From Cymodocea nodosa (Eukaryota; Streptophyta; Magnoliopsida; Alismatales; Cymodoceaceae), in contig CM072341.1 in the NCBI GenBank assembly GCA_036874045.1, forward strand, positions 16,008,501 through 16,072,500: 64,000 nt of DNA. Direction: 5' to 3'. The number at the start of each line of letters is the position of its first letter. Position 1 is the first letter of the stretch. This document shows, piece after piece, positions 1 through 11,495 of the stretch. Made by a program: the position numbers and the translations under genes. The notes under the pieces are model-generated. The model made no database searches. It saw only the letters and a program-made list of their open reading frames with translations, and had not been told where the DNA came from.

Positions 1-1107
1 GCCATCGCCGTTTCTGCTGAGGTGCCTTGCTAAATTATCTTAATTTCTATACTCACTGGTTCAACATCTAAGTTTGCCCCTTCAACGAAATAGCTTGGTT
101 GTTTCTTAAGCTTAATTATCACTCAAACAAGTACAGAACAACAGGTTTTGTGATTCATTTTAGGTACCATTGATTCTCCCTTTAAAAATATCAGATAGAT
201 TTCAATCTTGGGATTTTAGACAGGCACTGGTTTGATATGTAGGCACATCATCAGCATGATTGTGCCTCTTCGGTCTAAGGATTCGTCAAACACTACAATC
301 CAAACACTCAACGGCCTTATCAGTAGAGGTCTGTCGATAATATATGCTGTTTTAAAACACAACTCGAATTAATTGGGTTGGTCAGGTTGTGTTTTGTGTT
401 TTCATATTTCTCTTGATGACAATATGTTCTTTTAAAGAAATGACGACATCTTCTTATCAACTTCAAAAAATATGTTCTGCTTCATTTTTCTTTCATACCT
501 GGTCATCTTCAATTCTCCATCCTCTTTCCTAAGGAACTTGTCTCGTACATTCAATTTCTTAAAGATTTGCTGTTACAGGTAGCTGCAGAGAAGCCAAACC
601 CGACAATATTCTTGAAGGCCTGTGAATCTCTTGGTGTAGAACCAGAGAATGCAGTGCATGTGGGTGACGATCGGAGAAATGATATATGGGGTGCCAGAGA
701 CGCTGGCTGTGATGCATGGCTTTGGGGAAGTGATGTCTACTCTTTTAAGGAGGTACATCACAAGCTTGATTCTATTTCACTCATTCTGTTGATGGTAATA
801 TTTTTGGAACGATGGAGAGGAGTATAAACAACTCTAATGTAGTTCATGGCTTCGAACCTAATTAACAAATTGGCCTTATTGCTATAAGTATCTTTTTTTT
901 TTGAGTTTTCGTATGTTGAATCTATCCTAGGGAGAGATAGACACATATATAATAGAAGCAGGAATGTTGCAGCATATGCTCAAGATGAACTTGTCGAATT
1001 TAATCATATAGAAGCACAAGCTCGAAATGAATGCACTTGTCTACGTCATATAATCCATGAATCTACTGATGGTGCAGGTTGCTCAAAAGATTGGAGTTGA
1101 GGTCTAG
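1..1107 (+). CDS. HAD-superfamily hydrolase, HDHD3-like (5'-truncated by window edge)
   Basis: Three exons are seen: 1-21 (AIAVSAE, donor gtgcct), 579-752 (58 residues, after ttacag, donor gtacat) and 1078-1107 (VAQKIGVEV then TAG). Phases join exactly, giving a C-terminus AIAVSAE-VAAEKPNPTIF...DVYSFKE-VAQKIGVEV. The EKPNP lysine is HAD motif III and the VGDDRRND stretch is motif IV, whose acidic residues bind Mg2+. This family hydrolyses phosphate esters through an aspartyl-phosphate intermediate; the plant HDHD3-like members have no firmly assigned substrate. Motifs I and II lie left of the window. The last exon and its flank are duplicated downstream at 6436-6465. Family assignment is secure; the substrate is unknown. 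Confidence 0.88.
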
Positions 1108-2775
1108 CAAAAGGGAACATTGATGCTCAGTGCTCGAACTGATGCGGTCAGCCTTTGTCAACTAGCGCATTCTTGCTTCTTCCTACCGATGAATTGTAAA
1201 TGCAGCATATGTAATGTACACTTATTAGAAAATAGTGGAAGAGTAAGGGTTCTTCTCGAAAGTTAGACGCCCATACCGAACTATATCATTTCCTTCACCT
1301 TTGATCCTCTGATATGTTTTAGGCGTCCTTGAGCCTCGCATTAACTGAGGTAAGGTATGAGCACCTGTTTCTCTCCCCTTTGGTAAATGAACATTTATGT
1401 TTGTGAGATCATTCATGTAAATTAACCATTCATTCTACCATCTCTCAGATTTCCCAATTTGTTGATCATTCATTCAATAGTTGCAGATGTTGACAAATTC
1501 CAGCAAATCACCTCTATGCCTTATACTATCTTCCTGCCCCTTTCCTTGATCACTTTGTACTTGTAGGACAGCTATAACCGCCAACATAAGGGGATTTTTA
1601 TGCCTTCCTTTTCAATCCTTGTAAACCATCGCCGTTGACTATCAATTCAATTGTATCCTCTCCATTAACATTCACCTTAATATTGTCCAAAGTCCATATT
1701 TGGGTGATCCATTGCTCTTTCCTTATGAGTGACTTCCCATCTCGTGTTGCAGTTAGACGTACCCGTTCTGCTTCTCCGTTAACCGCCACTCTGAAAATCT
1801 TCCCACATCTTACTTTCCAAACCTGCTATATCGTTGTTTGCAACAACATATCCTGTCATGTCCTTCCCATGCACCGTTTTGTAACCATAGTGTAAATTCT
1901 TTCGTATTTCACTAATGACTTCTTAATTGACTTGCACAAATACCTCTTTTTTTTGTTTCTCTTAATGATGCATCATGGAATATCAAAAGTACTCAAGGAA
2001 AGAAGTTCCTTGTCGAAGTTCCCAAACTCGGCTTGTCCCAATGAAGCTCTACAATTGAATTGGCAAACAAGATCCATTTCCAAGTTTGAAGCACTGAGTT
2101 GAATGTAATGGAGTCCTTGCAAAGGCGTTTGGGTTCAAGTTGGAGGCTTTCCATACCACCTTAATAACATATATCAGTTTGGTATAGACTACTTCATCGA
2201 GATAGTTGATATCGAATCTAATATAAATTGAACAAGTTTCTCAAGTATATTGGAAAAAAATTATTTATCCCAAATGGTGCATAGATTGTAAGTAGGAAAT
2301 TCTTTTCCTTCTTGGATAGTGTGTACCGCATCACCGTCAATAGAGAACTAGATATCTGCATCAATGAATCTAACTCGAATGGCACTTCATGTGTTTTTGA
2401 GGTTCCACTCAAGCTATATATACAATAATAATTGACCAGTTCTTTGAAACTGACGCAAGATATGGGAAAAAAATTTCATGGATCTAAGTATGTAAAACAA
2501 CTACAACTTGACAAAATCAACCTTAGGAAAATTCTAACACATCAAATGTTACGATCAAAGTGCATTTACATCTACTACCAAGCACTAGCTTTTATAAGAA
2601 CTCTAGAGTTAATTGTGTTTGGGCGAGAACAAAATCAAGATGAGTAACTACTTGAAAAGTTTCCGTGCAGTGTCTATGGATAGTAGTGTTGGCTCTGCTC
2701 AAGCATTATCAAGTTATAGCTGTGTGCATCACTTACCAAAGTAAACCTAGCAAGGCCTCCTACAAGCTTTCGTCT

Positions 2776-2960
2776 CCTTAGATACTTCTGGTGTATATCA
2801 GGCCATTTGAGTGTCTATCGAGACTCACATGTTATCACCTCCATGGATACTCCTGGTGTATATCAGGTTGTTTGAGTGTCCATGAAGGTTCACCTTATAT
2901 CACCTTTAAGGATACTCTTGGTGTTTATTAGGTTATTTGAGTGTCTAAAGAAGACTTTTA
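2776..2960. repeat. Three-copy degenerate tandem repeat, about 75 bp per unit
   Basis: The phrase gatactcctggtgtatatc followed by a ttgagtgtc phrase and a cacctt phrase recurs three times (near 2780, 2850 and 2910) with substitutions. It lies directly 5' of the copia fragment and is absent from unit B, so it came with or after that insertion. Confidence 0.75.
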
Positions 2961-2998
2961 AATAAAAAAAATGTTACGTTCAATAATGATCAATAACC

Positions 2999-4039
2999 CT
3001 AGGATAATACAAAGATTCTTTAAAAGCTTATCAGAAGATACCCTTTACATTAAAGGTTATAGAAAGAAAATTTTGGTAGCATCCTTGTATGTGGATGATC
3101 TTGTTATGGGCAGCACATCTGATTTAGTATAGAATTTCAAAGATCAGATGAAGCAAAAGTTCTAGATGACTGATCTTGGGCTTGCAACTTATTTTCTGGG
3201 ATTACAAATTAAGTAGGAGGATTACAGGATTTATGTATCTCAACAGAAATATGCTGCTAATTTGGTCTCAAAGTTTGGCATGATAAACAATAAATCTGTA
3301 AGCACTCTATTTTGTTTCAAGGAAAAATTTAAGGAAGATTCTGGTGAAACAAAAGTGGATGAATTGAATTACAGAAGTATGGTAGGCAGCTTGATGTTCT
3401 TGATAGCAACCAGACCTGATATTTTGTATGTAGTAAGTTAATTGTCTCGTTTTATGCATTGTGCAACACAGATGCACTTAACGGCTGCAAAATGGGTTTT
3501 AAGGTATGTTAAAAATACCTCAAATTTCGGCTTAGTATTTGGGAGTTGTAAAAATCCCATGTTATTGGGATATTCTGACAGTGATTGGGGAGGTTTAGAT
3601 GATTTTAAAAGTACTTCCGACTATTGCTTTTCTTATGGAGGAAACATGTTTTCTTGGTGTTCCAAAAAATAACATTTAATAGCTCAATCTACAGCAGAGG
3701 TTGAGATAATTGCTGTAAATGCAACCGTAAATCAAGCAGTATGGTTGAGGAAAATTTTACTTGATTTGCATCTGAAACAGGAATTTCCCACACAAATATT
3801 GGTTGATAATCAGGCTGCTCTGGCAATTTCCCACAATCCTATTTTTCATGGTCGAACGAAGCATTACAACATCAAATATTTTTCTGTACATGAGATGCAT
3901 AAGTTTGGAGAAGTTGATTTGGGTTATTGCAAGTCTAAGAAGTAGGTTGCAGACATATTTACTGAGCATTTACCCTTATTGCAGTTTCAGCAGTTGAGAG
4001 ATGATCTCTGTGTTAAGATGATCTAAGTCAGGGGGCGAT
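2999..4039 (+). mobile_element. Ty1/copia retrotransposon fragment: RT C-terminus, RNase H, PPT
   Basis: Conceptual translation with several stops gives the copia reverse-transcriptase core (SLYVDDLVMGST), then DLGLATYFLGLQI, LNYRSMVGSLMFLIATRPDI and the RNase H region (GYSDSDWGG, STAEVE, LVDNQAALAIS, RTKHYNIKYF, VADIFTEHLP). In-frame stops occur at several places (for example 3661-3672 and 3943-3945), so it is a pseudogene. A purine tract (gggggcga, 4030-4037) and a TGTTGAAT start at 4040 mark the PPT and beginning of a 3' LTR. Gag, protease, integrase and the 5' LTR are missing, so this is a 5'-truncated remnant. It occurs only in unit A and so probably arrived after the duplication. Confidence 0.9.
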
Positions 4040-4371
4040 TGTTGAATAGATTTAGATCAGGAAAAATATTTTTAATTAAATAGTCGTGGTCTGTTTTATT
4101 TTTTTTCCTTGTTCCTAACAATGACATCATTTACGAGTTGATCTTCTTCTAAAATCAATGCTAATTGTTGACGGTTCGATCAACAACGTGCAGTGCTTTG
4201 TTTTAACGTTTATAAACGCAAAAGGAAGATCATGCTTTTCACAGCTTATGCTTGGTAATATAATATGTACGTCGGCCAAAAACAAAAACAAAAATTAAAA
4301 GTCAACTCCAGGAATTGAAATATTAGCTATATATATAATTAGTTAATTTGGCAGACGAGGCATGGCGTATA
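4040..4371 (+). mobile_element. Probable truncated 3' LTR and flank of the copia fragment
   Basis: Sequence begins TGTTGAATAG right after the polypurine tract, as a copia LTR should. Its 3' limit is unclear because no 5' LTR is present for comparison. Homology to unit B resumes near 4372 with cttgtggaggaaaggaaagg. No gene is seen here. Confidence 0.5.
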
Positions 4372-4693
4372 TATATATATATACTTGTGGAGGAAAGGAA
4401 AGGCAAATGTTGAGCCATACAATGTCTTTTTATCGTAGATATCAGTACGTATTGATCTCAGTGTGAAACACACAATTGAACAAAAAGTGAAGATCTTAAG
4501 CATTGATCTTGTCATCAATCGCACATCCAAGCAGGAAGAGGAGAGAGAATGTGAAGAGCGTAGTTGTGAATCCTACCATGAATTGCACAGAAATCAAACA
4601 GATCTGTGTCTGCGAAGAAGAAATTATCATGTACGAGAATTAGCTGGGAGGTCGTACTCATTCATGGCCGTGGTGATAGGCGTCCAGGGGATG

Positions 4694-5639
4694 TCAAGGT
4701 CGCAACAGAAGACCGGAAAGGACGATGGCGAAGAAGAGGAGGAGAAGCTTTACTGGCGGAAGGAGCAGACCGCCGCTGCCGACGGAGTTATTGTCTCCCG
4801 TACTAGTGCTTCCGGCGGGGCCAGGAGCCAGTGTTCCGCTGGGAGGGGTCGTGGCCCCTGTGGAGCTGGATCGTTCGTCGGAGCATAGAAACATACATGT
4901 CATGCATGATTTGCAGTTCATGATCAACGTCGACGGGAATTACTCACTTAAATAATTAAGGTGATTAAATAAGGTACCTGGTAGTTGAAGAAGGATAAGA
5001 ACATGTAGCACCTGTAATTTACGGAGACAAATTGAGGAACAAGTAGGAATTGATGGTGTGGTGTGCATACATAAATTAAATAATGAAAGACGATCGAGGA
5101 TGGAATATTATCATTAATTGGTGGGAACAATTGATCGATTGCTTACTTGGGCTGGGATCGGTGGAAGTGGTGTTGGCGGTGCCGTCGAAGTCACAGGTTC
5201 CGGTGGCCTGGGCTTTCAGCTGGAAGTAGCTGTTGACGGCGTAGGAACAGTGTTGTAGGAGGGTATTGGGTAAATAGCAAGTTCCGTTCTCCTGGATGGG
5301 CGTGCAGTCTACCTGGTTGCCGCAGGCGTAATCCAAGGCCAACTGGAGTGCGGTGGTGCTGGCGTCGCTTTTACAGATACACCAAGTGCTGCCATCTAGC
5401 TTAATTGTGATTCATTAATTACAACACGAAGAAGAAGAAGAAGAAGAAGAAGAAGAAGCAATAGCAACAGTAACAGCAACAGCAAACGGGAGAGAAGGTC
5501 GATATGAAATTAATAATATTGGCAACGCAGAACAGAAGAAGGGAGATGTACATATTAGATTGAAGCAGGCGGGCGCAGGCGTACCTGAAGGGTGGGCAAG
5601 AGCCAAGAGTAGCAGGAGGAGGACGAACCCCGCAGCCAT
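4694..5639 (-). CDS. X8-domain (CBM43) GPI-anchored protein, PDCB-like, copy A
   Basis: Four exons: 5585-5639, 5147-5395, 4978-5011 (34-nt microexon) and 4694-4865, total 510 nt, 169 aa, all joins in phase. The protein has a hydrophobic signal peptide (MAAGFVLLLLLLALA), then an X8/CBM43 domain with the typical WCICKSDAS start and conserved cysteines (DYACG, DCTPI, GTCYLPN, QHCSYAVNSY, GTCDFDG, ATCSYPSS). A short Thr/Pro/Gly linker and a C-terminal hydrophobic tail (LLLPPVKLLLLFFAIVLSG) preceded by small residues predict a GPI anchor. X8 proteins bind callose, and small GPI-anchored members (PDCBs) sit at plasmodesmal necks. Which member this is cannot be told here. The start is the first ATG after a TATA-like element. 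Confidence 0.93.
5428..5458. repeat. (GAA)n microsatellite in X8-A intron 1
   Basis: About ten GAA/AAG units lie within intron 1 of X8 copy A. The paralogous intron at 12660-12680 has only about four units, so the repeat length changed after duplication. Confidence 0.9.
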
Positions 5640-5685
5640 GGGTGTCGGTCTGGAATAATTGCCTGAATGTATTGACCAAGTTAAC

Positions 5686-5700
5686 TATGTATATATGTAT
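5686..5700 (-). promoter_or_regulatory. TATA-like element of X8 copy A
   Basis: The minus strand reads atacatatatacata about 50 bp upstream of the start codon at 5639. An equivalent element sits at the same relative place in copy B. The element is predicted from position and composition only. Confidence 0.45.
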
Positions 5701-6435
5701 GCCATACATTACTATTATTATTATAGGTGCAAGTGTTCGATTTGTGCGAGCATTCTCTAATCGGTGGGTGCTCGGAAGATCGACGACGGCACCGACGGAC
5801 ACGCGTGTGGCTCCAGAGTCTCTGCGGTACAACACTTCATTTTTTTTTCTTTAGTCGTCCCCACTTTTTTGTTGTCTTCCCGTTTCCCGTTCGATCGGTC
5901 GACTAAACTTGGGCGCTTGTCAACGTCGTGCGATGGACGAACAAGAATGTTGTTCTTGATGATTTACAATCATTTCTCAGTTATAACTAGATCGTATATA
6001 TGTTCAATTCCAGCTAATTCTCTATGGGTGTCTTCTTTTTCATTAGATCCTTTAATCGGATTAGGCATGAGGACCCCCAAGGTAATCAAGGTTAATTCGA
6101 GAAGCATTCCAGTTTCTTCCTCGACTGCTAAATATTTGTTGGTCTTTCATATCCTCCTATGGTATATATTTTATATTTAATGGTGTCAACCAATTACATC
6201 AGATGGATAGATAAACAATTAATTTGTCCATTTATTGCTATAAGTATCTTTTCTTTTTGGAGGCTTCGTATGTTGAAATCTATCCTAGGGAGAGATAGAC
6301 ACATATATAATAGAAGCAGGAATGTTGCAGCATATGCTCAAGATGAACTTGTCGAATTTAATCATATATAAGCACAAGCTCGAAATGAATGCACTTGTCT
6401 ACGTCATATAATCCATGAATCTACTGATGGTGCAG

Positions 6436-6465
6436 GTTGCTCAAAAGATTGGAGTTGAGATCTAG
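6436..6465 (+). pseudogene. Orphan duplicate of the HDHD3-like terminal exon
   Basis: After a tgcag acceptor, ten codons encode VAQKIGVEI and a stop, matching the true last exon at 1078-1107 (VAQKIGVEV). No other HDHD3 exon lies between 1108 and 6436, so this copy has no upstream partner in unit B. It could still serve as an alternative terminal exon if the primary transcript reads through unit A. Confidence 0.85.
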
Positions 6466-6737
6466 CAAAAGGGAACATTGATGCTCAGTGCTCGAACTGA
6501 TGCGGTCATCAGCCTTTGTCAACTAGAACATTCTTGCTTCTTCCTACCGATGAAGTGTAAATGCAGCATATGCAATGTACACTTATTAGAAAATAGTGGA
6601 AGAGTAAGCGTTCTTCTCGAAAGTTAGACGCCCATACTGAACTATATCATTTCCTTCACCTTTGATCCTCTGATATGTTTTGGCCGTTCTTGAGCCTTCC
6701 ATTAATTGAGGTAAGGTATGAGCACCTGTTTCTCTCC

Positions 6738-6793
6738 TATCACATTCTACAAGGTTAGTATATGCTAAAGAGGTATAATAACAAAAACTCATA

Positions 6794-6824
<31 letters not shown>

Positions 6825-9502
6825 TATATTAAAAGTAATAGAAGTTATTTATAATCTAACCTTAAATAAGGAAAAATACAAAATAGTGTATAAACCACAA
6901 AATCTATTATTTACAATATTTTATTATATTTAGTCAAAAAGTGACTAACTCTTCTTGTCCTGCTCATGTTTCTCTAAAATATCTACTAGATATCCTAAAA
7001 GAAACAATATCAACATTTAAGCTAAAGCTCAGTAAGTCATTCTACTGTCAATTTAAAATATAATAATAACATATTATGCATGTGAAAAGGAAGGTTATAC
7101 TATCAACTCAATGAAATAACAAAAAATATGCATTCATGTCACAAATAAAAATACAACATATAAATTACAATAATACCTTAGGCCTCAATATCGAAACTAT
7201 TCATATATTTTTATATTTAGTTTAGCTATGACTATATATTTACTCTCTACAGTAGGAACCAGCTAGTACATATCTCCCTATGATTAGGGTCAGATACCTC
7301 GAATGCTTAAGATAAGACTAAGCATATCTTTCGTCTCTATTGTATATAACACTATAATACCATACCCCTATGGCTAATTCATAACTAAACATTCATACAT
7401 TTTAATATATATCAAATTTTCACTTTAGGCTCAATAATGATATACACTAATCTTAAGAAGTTATGTAAAATCTCAATATTTGCATAAACACATAATTATG
7501 CTATAATTAATATAAATTTGTAATAAGATTAATATGCTTATACTTATGAATTTAAATTGTATATCAATGTCAATATAACTATATCCATACATTATTCTAA
7601 AATGCATAACACTAATGACAAGTATTTATGAATATAAATACATAAATCACCATCCTTACTAAAACTATGCATAAATCTCTAATAATACTAAAATTTTAGA
7701 CTAAAAGGAAGAAATACTTACGTAAAGGAAAAAATTACAAAAATGTAATAATATTTCCTATTTTCTTCTTCTTTTTTTCCCTCTTATTCTCCTTTTTTTT
7801 TTCTTCTTCTTCTTCCCCTTCTCTCTCTTTCATGTTCAGTAGTGAAAATAATTCACCGTAATACTTACATAATAGTCAAATATATAAGTGAGTCAATGAA
7901 TGTTTCACTACCTCATGTACTTTTTTTATGATGTCACCTATGACGTTACATTCTACCCTACAAAATAAGTTTTATCTTCAAAACTTAAAATTACCTAAAT
8001 CTTAAAACAATGAGGGGTATAGCTTCTTAACATCTTCTTTAAGTTCAAATTAATATTGTACAATGTGACTCTTACAAATAAAGAAAATGACAGAAAATAT
8101 CTTGAATCTACCATCGAACTTCTTGTCTTGTGAGGAGAATCTACCTAACTTGAACTCCTACCATGGAATATTTAATATTTATGCATGTTTTATATATTTT
8201 GACATCTTATATTTCTTTTAAGTCAAAATATAAATTTTATAAATAATTTATACTCATGTCTAGGAGTATTTCAATCTTTTATATATTTTGACATTTAGTT
8301 TAACATATAAGTAAGTACGATGGTGAATATAATTCATCATTGAACATGAAAGAGAGAAGGGAAAGAAGAGGAAGAAAAAGAAGAGGAGAAGAAGAAGAAA
8401 ATAGGAAATATTATTGTGTTTTTGCAATTTTCTCCTTTAGGTAAGTCTTTCTTCTTTTTAGTCTAAAATTTTAATATTATTAGAGATTTATACATAGTTT
8501 TGGTAAGGATGTTGGTTTATGTAATTATATTCATAAATACTTATCATTAGTGTTATGCATTCTAAAATAATGCATGGATATAGTTATATTAGTATTGGTA
8601 TACATTTTAAATTCATAAGCATAAACATATTAGTGTTATTGCAAATTTGTATTGATTATAGCATCATTATATGTTTATGCAAATATTGAGATTTTACATA
8701 ACTTCTTAAGATTAGTGCATGTCATTATTAGGCAGGCCTAAGGTGAAAATTGATATATATTAAAACGAATGAATGCTTAGCTATGAACTTAGCCATAGGA
8801 GTGTATTATTGTGGTATCGTATACAATAGAGATGGATGATATGCTTGGTCTTGTCTCGAACACTCAAGATATTCAACCATAGTCACAAAGAGATATGTAA
8901 CAATTGGTCCTTATTGTAAAGAGTAAATATACAATCATAGCTAAACTAAATATGAAAATGTATTAATAGTCTTGATATTAGGGCCTAATGCATTATTGTA
9001 ATTTACATGATGTATTTTTGTTTATAATAGGAATGCATATTTTTATTATTATATTGAGTTGATAGTACAACATTTCTTTTCACATGCATAACATATTAGT
9101 ATATTTTAAACTTATGGTAGAATGACTTACTGGATTTTAGCTCACGTGTTGATATTGTTTATTTTAGGATACTTAGTAGATATTTTATGGGAACGTGAGT
9201 AAGATAAGAGGAGTTAGTCATTTTTTGACTAAATACAACAAAATATTGTGAATAACAGATTTTTGTGGTTTGTACCATATTTTGCATTTTCCCTTGTTTG
9301 ATGTTAGATTGTAAATAATTTCTATTATTTTTGATGTAAATTTATTTATATATATTGTAAGTTTTTATTATTATACCCCTTTAATAGGTATCAAACTTGT
9401 AATTTTATAGGGAGTAGATTTTCATGCATCAAAATTTTATTTATGTGCATTTTCTTCTTTTTAATATTATAGCGATTGTCATATCATTTCTAGGTCGTTA
9501 CA
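6738..9502. mobile_element. Large foldback (inverted-repeat) element inserted in unit B
   Basis: Unit A reads gtttctctcccctttgg without a break. Unit B has 2765 bp inserted there, flanked by a 5-bp duplication tctcc (6733-6737 and 9503-9507). The insert folds on itself: about 6738-7890 is the imperfect reverse complement of about 8290-9400, for example the pyrimidine tract near 7755-7830 against the purine tract near 8340-8405. The right arm extends about 100 bp further than the left and ends ggtcgttaca. A loop of about 400 bp contains gttacattctaccc, a motif I associate with LTR-retrotransposon remnants. No coding capacity is seen. Confidence 0.85.
6794..6821. repeat. (AT)n microsatellite in left arm of the foldback element
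   Basis: About 14 TA units. The matching right-arm position (near 9345-9357) has only tatatatat, so this is a local expansion. Confidence 0.9.
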
Positions 9503-10349
9503 TCTCCCCTTTGGTAAATGAACGTTTATGTTTGTGAGATCATTCATGTAAATTAAGCATTCATTCTACCATCTCTCAAATTTCCCAATTTGTTGATCAT
9601 TCATTCAATAGTTGCAGATGTTGACAAATTCCAGCAAATCACCTCTATGCCTTATACCATCTTCCTGCCCCCTTTCCTTGATCACTTTGTACTTGTAGGA
9701 CAGCTATAACCGCCAACATAAGGGGATTTTTATGCCTTCCTTTTCAATCCTTGTAAACCATTGCCGTTGACTATCAATTCAATTGTATCCTCTCCATTAA
9801 CATTCACCTTAATATTGTCCAAAGTCCATATTTGGGGGATCCATTGCTCTTTCCTTATGAGTGACTTCCCATCTCGTGTTGCAGTTAGACCACCTTAATA
9901 TAGTCCAAATTCCATATTTGGGTTCAAGTTGGAGGCTTTCCATACCACCTTAATAACATACATCAGTTTGGTATAGACTACTTCATCGAGATAGTTGATA
10001 TCGAACCTAATATAAATTGAACCAAGTTTCTCAAGTGTATTGGACAAAAATTATTTATCCCAAATGGTGCATAGATTGCAAGTAGGAAATTCTTTTCCTT
10101 CTTGGATAATGTGTACCGCATCACCTTCAATAGAGAACTAGATATCTGCATCAATGAATCTAACCCGAATGGCACTTCATGTGTTTTTGAGGTTCCACTC
10201 AAGCTATATATACAATAATAATCGAACAGTTCTTTGAAACTGACTCAAGATCTGGGAAAAAAATTTCATGGATCTAAGTATGTAAAACAACTACAGCTTG
10301 ACAAAATCAACCCTAGGAAAATTCTAACGCATCAAATGTTACGATCAAG

Positions 10350-11180
10350 CAAGTCTAATTGGTCATCTAGCCCTATATTTGTCTTTTATGCCACCACCAA
10401 TGGTTACAACCAGTATAACAAGTCTAATTAGTCATCTTTCCATCTGTAACTCTAATGCCTTCCATATCGACCCTAATTCTATTGCCCTCAAACTTTCTAA
10501 TCGTTGGAGGAAATGCAAAACCCTTTTCAAATGATCTCAGTTCCTTCAAGCACCAAAGCATTCATTAGGAAAATGTATGCAAGCAAGTAAATGATGACCA
10601 AGGTATGACACCCACACCCTTGAATCTTCGTCCTCTCTCTCTCTCTCCTCTGAATCTTGTGAAAATGTTATTACTAGCTAGTCTTCCTTTCCTTTTTACA
10701 CTGTACGACAACACTAGCACATGTGATTTCGATTCGATGCACTATACAATATAGATTTGCAAGAGTTTAGATCTTTTGGTAATCAAATCAGGCTACTGTT
10801 TGATAATGTCTTCTAAGCGTAGAATGTTCTTAGCTTCGTCAGCAAGCAAGTAAACCTCCATTATTGCTATTCACGGTCTTAACCATTAAATTAAAATCTG
10901 TTTTCTCTTTCTTGTTTGACAAATTCTTTTATTTTGTTAGTCAGGAACATTCGTAGAATAAATAGTAACAAATAAAAAAACATGAACTTTGAAACAAAAT
11001 TCACTATTCTAAAGCAGATATCCTTATTATGCCGCAAGCCAAAACATCTCATTTTGAAAAAGGTACTTTAAGATAAACTAGTGGTTAATTATATATGTAT
11101 GTGTAATTTAAGCCAAATACAGTGGTATTTGGGTTGTTGAGAGTGATTTAACCTTGATTAGATTCCCTTATAAAATATAT
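10350..11180. other. Unit-B-specific noncoding segment
   Basis: Lies between the two stretches homologous to unit A, at the place where unit A has the copia fragment. It contains a short CT microsatellite near 10631-10650 and no recognisable gene or mobile-element domain. It may be the ancestral spacer that the copia event replaced in unit A, or an insertion in unit B. Confidence 0.5.
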
Positions 11181-11495
11181 ATGTACCTGTGGAGTAAAAG
11201 AAAGGCAAATGTTGACCCATACAACGTCTTTTCATCGTAGATATCAGTACGTATTGATCTCAGTGTGAAACACACAATTGAACAAAAAGAGAAGATCTTA
11301 AGCATTGATCTTGTCATCAATCGCACATCCAAGCAGGAAGAGGAGAGAGAATGTGAAGAGCGTAGTTGTGAATCCTACCATGAATTGCACAGAAATCAAA
11401 CAGATCTGTGTCTGCGAAGAAGAAATTATCATGTACGAGAATTAGCTGGGAGGTCGTACTCATTCATGGCCGTGGTGATAGGCGTCCAGGGGATG

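Larger units (their letters stand above)
877..6227. repeat. Tandem segmental duplication, unit A
   Basis: The block from ttattgctataagtatc (877) to the gataaacaattaatttgt end (about 6227) recurs head-to-tail as unit B. Shared landmarks are the HDHD3 last exon (1078 vs 6436), the spacer (1370-2556 vs 9508-10349), and the whole X8 gene with its upstream region (4372-6227 vs 11180-13324). Unit A alone carries the tandem repeat plus copia segment at about 2557-4371. The spacer at 1108-2556 holds no gene that I can recognise. Confidence 0.93.

Noticed and set aside
1125..1150. LSARTDA peptide resembling the ARTDA motif of isocitrate lyase/PEP mutase proteins
   Set aside because: It lies in the 3' UTR of the HDHD3-like gene, right after its stop codon, and no flanking similarity extends the motif.
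4463..4955. Plus-strand open frames of 141, 66 and 76 codons
   Set aside because: Antisense shadows of the X8 copy A last exon, with no start context or known domain.
5419..5835. Minus-strand 138-codon frame ending in poly-Phe
   Set aside because: Runs through the X8-A 5' UTR, exon 1 in the wrong frame, and the (GAA)n intron repeat.
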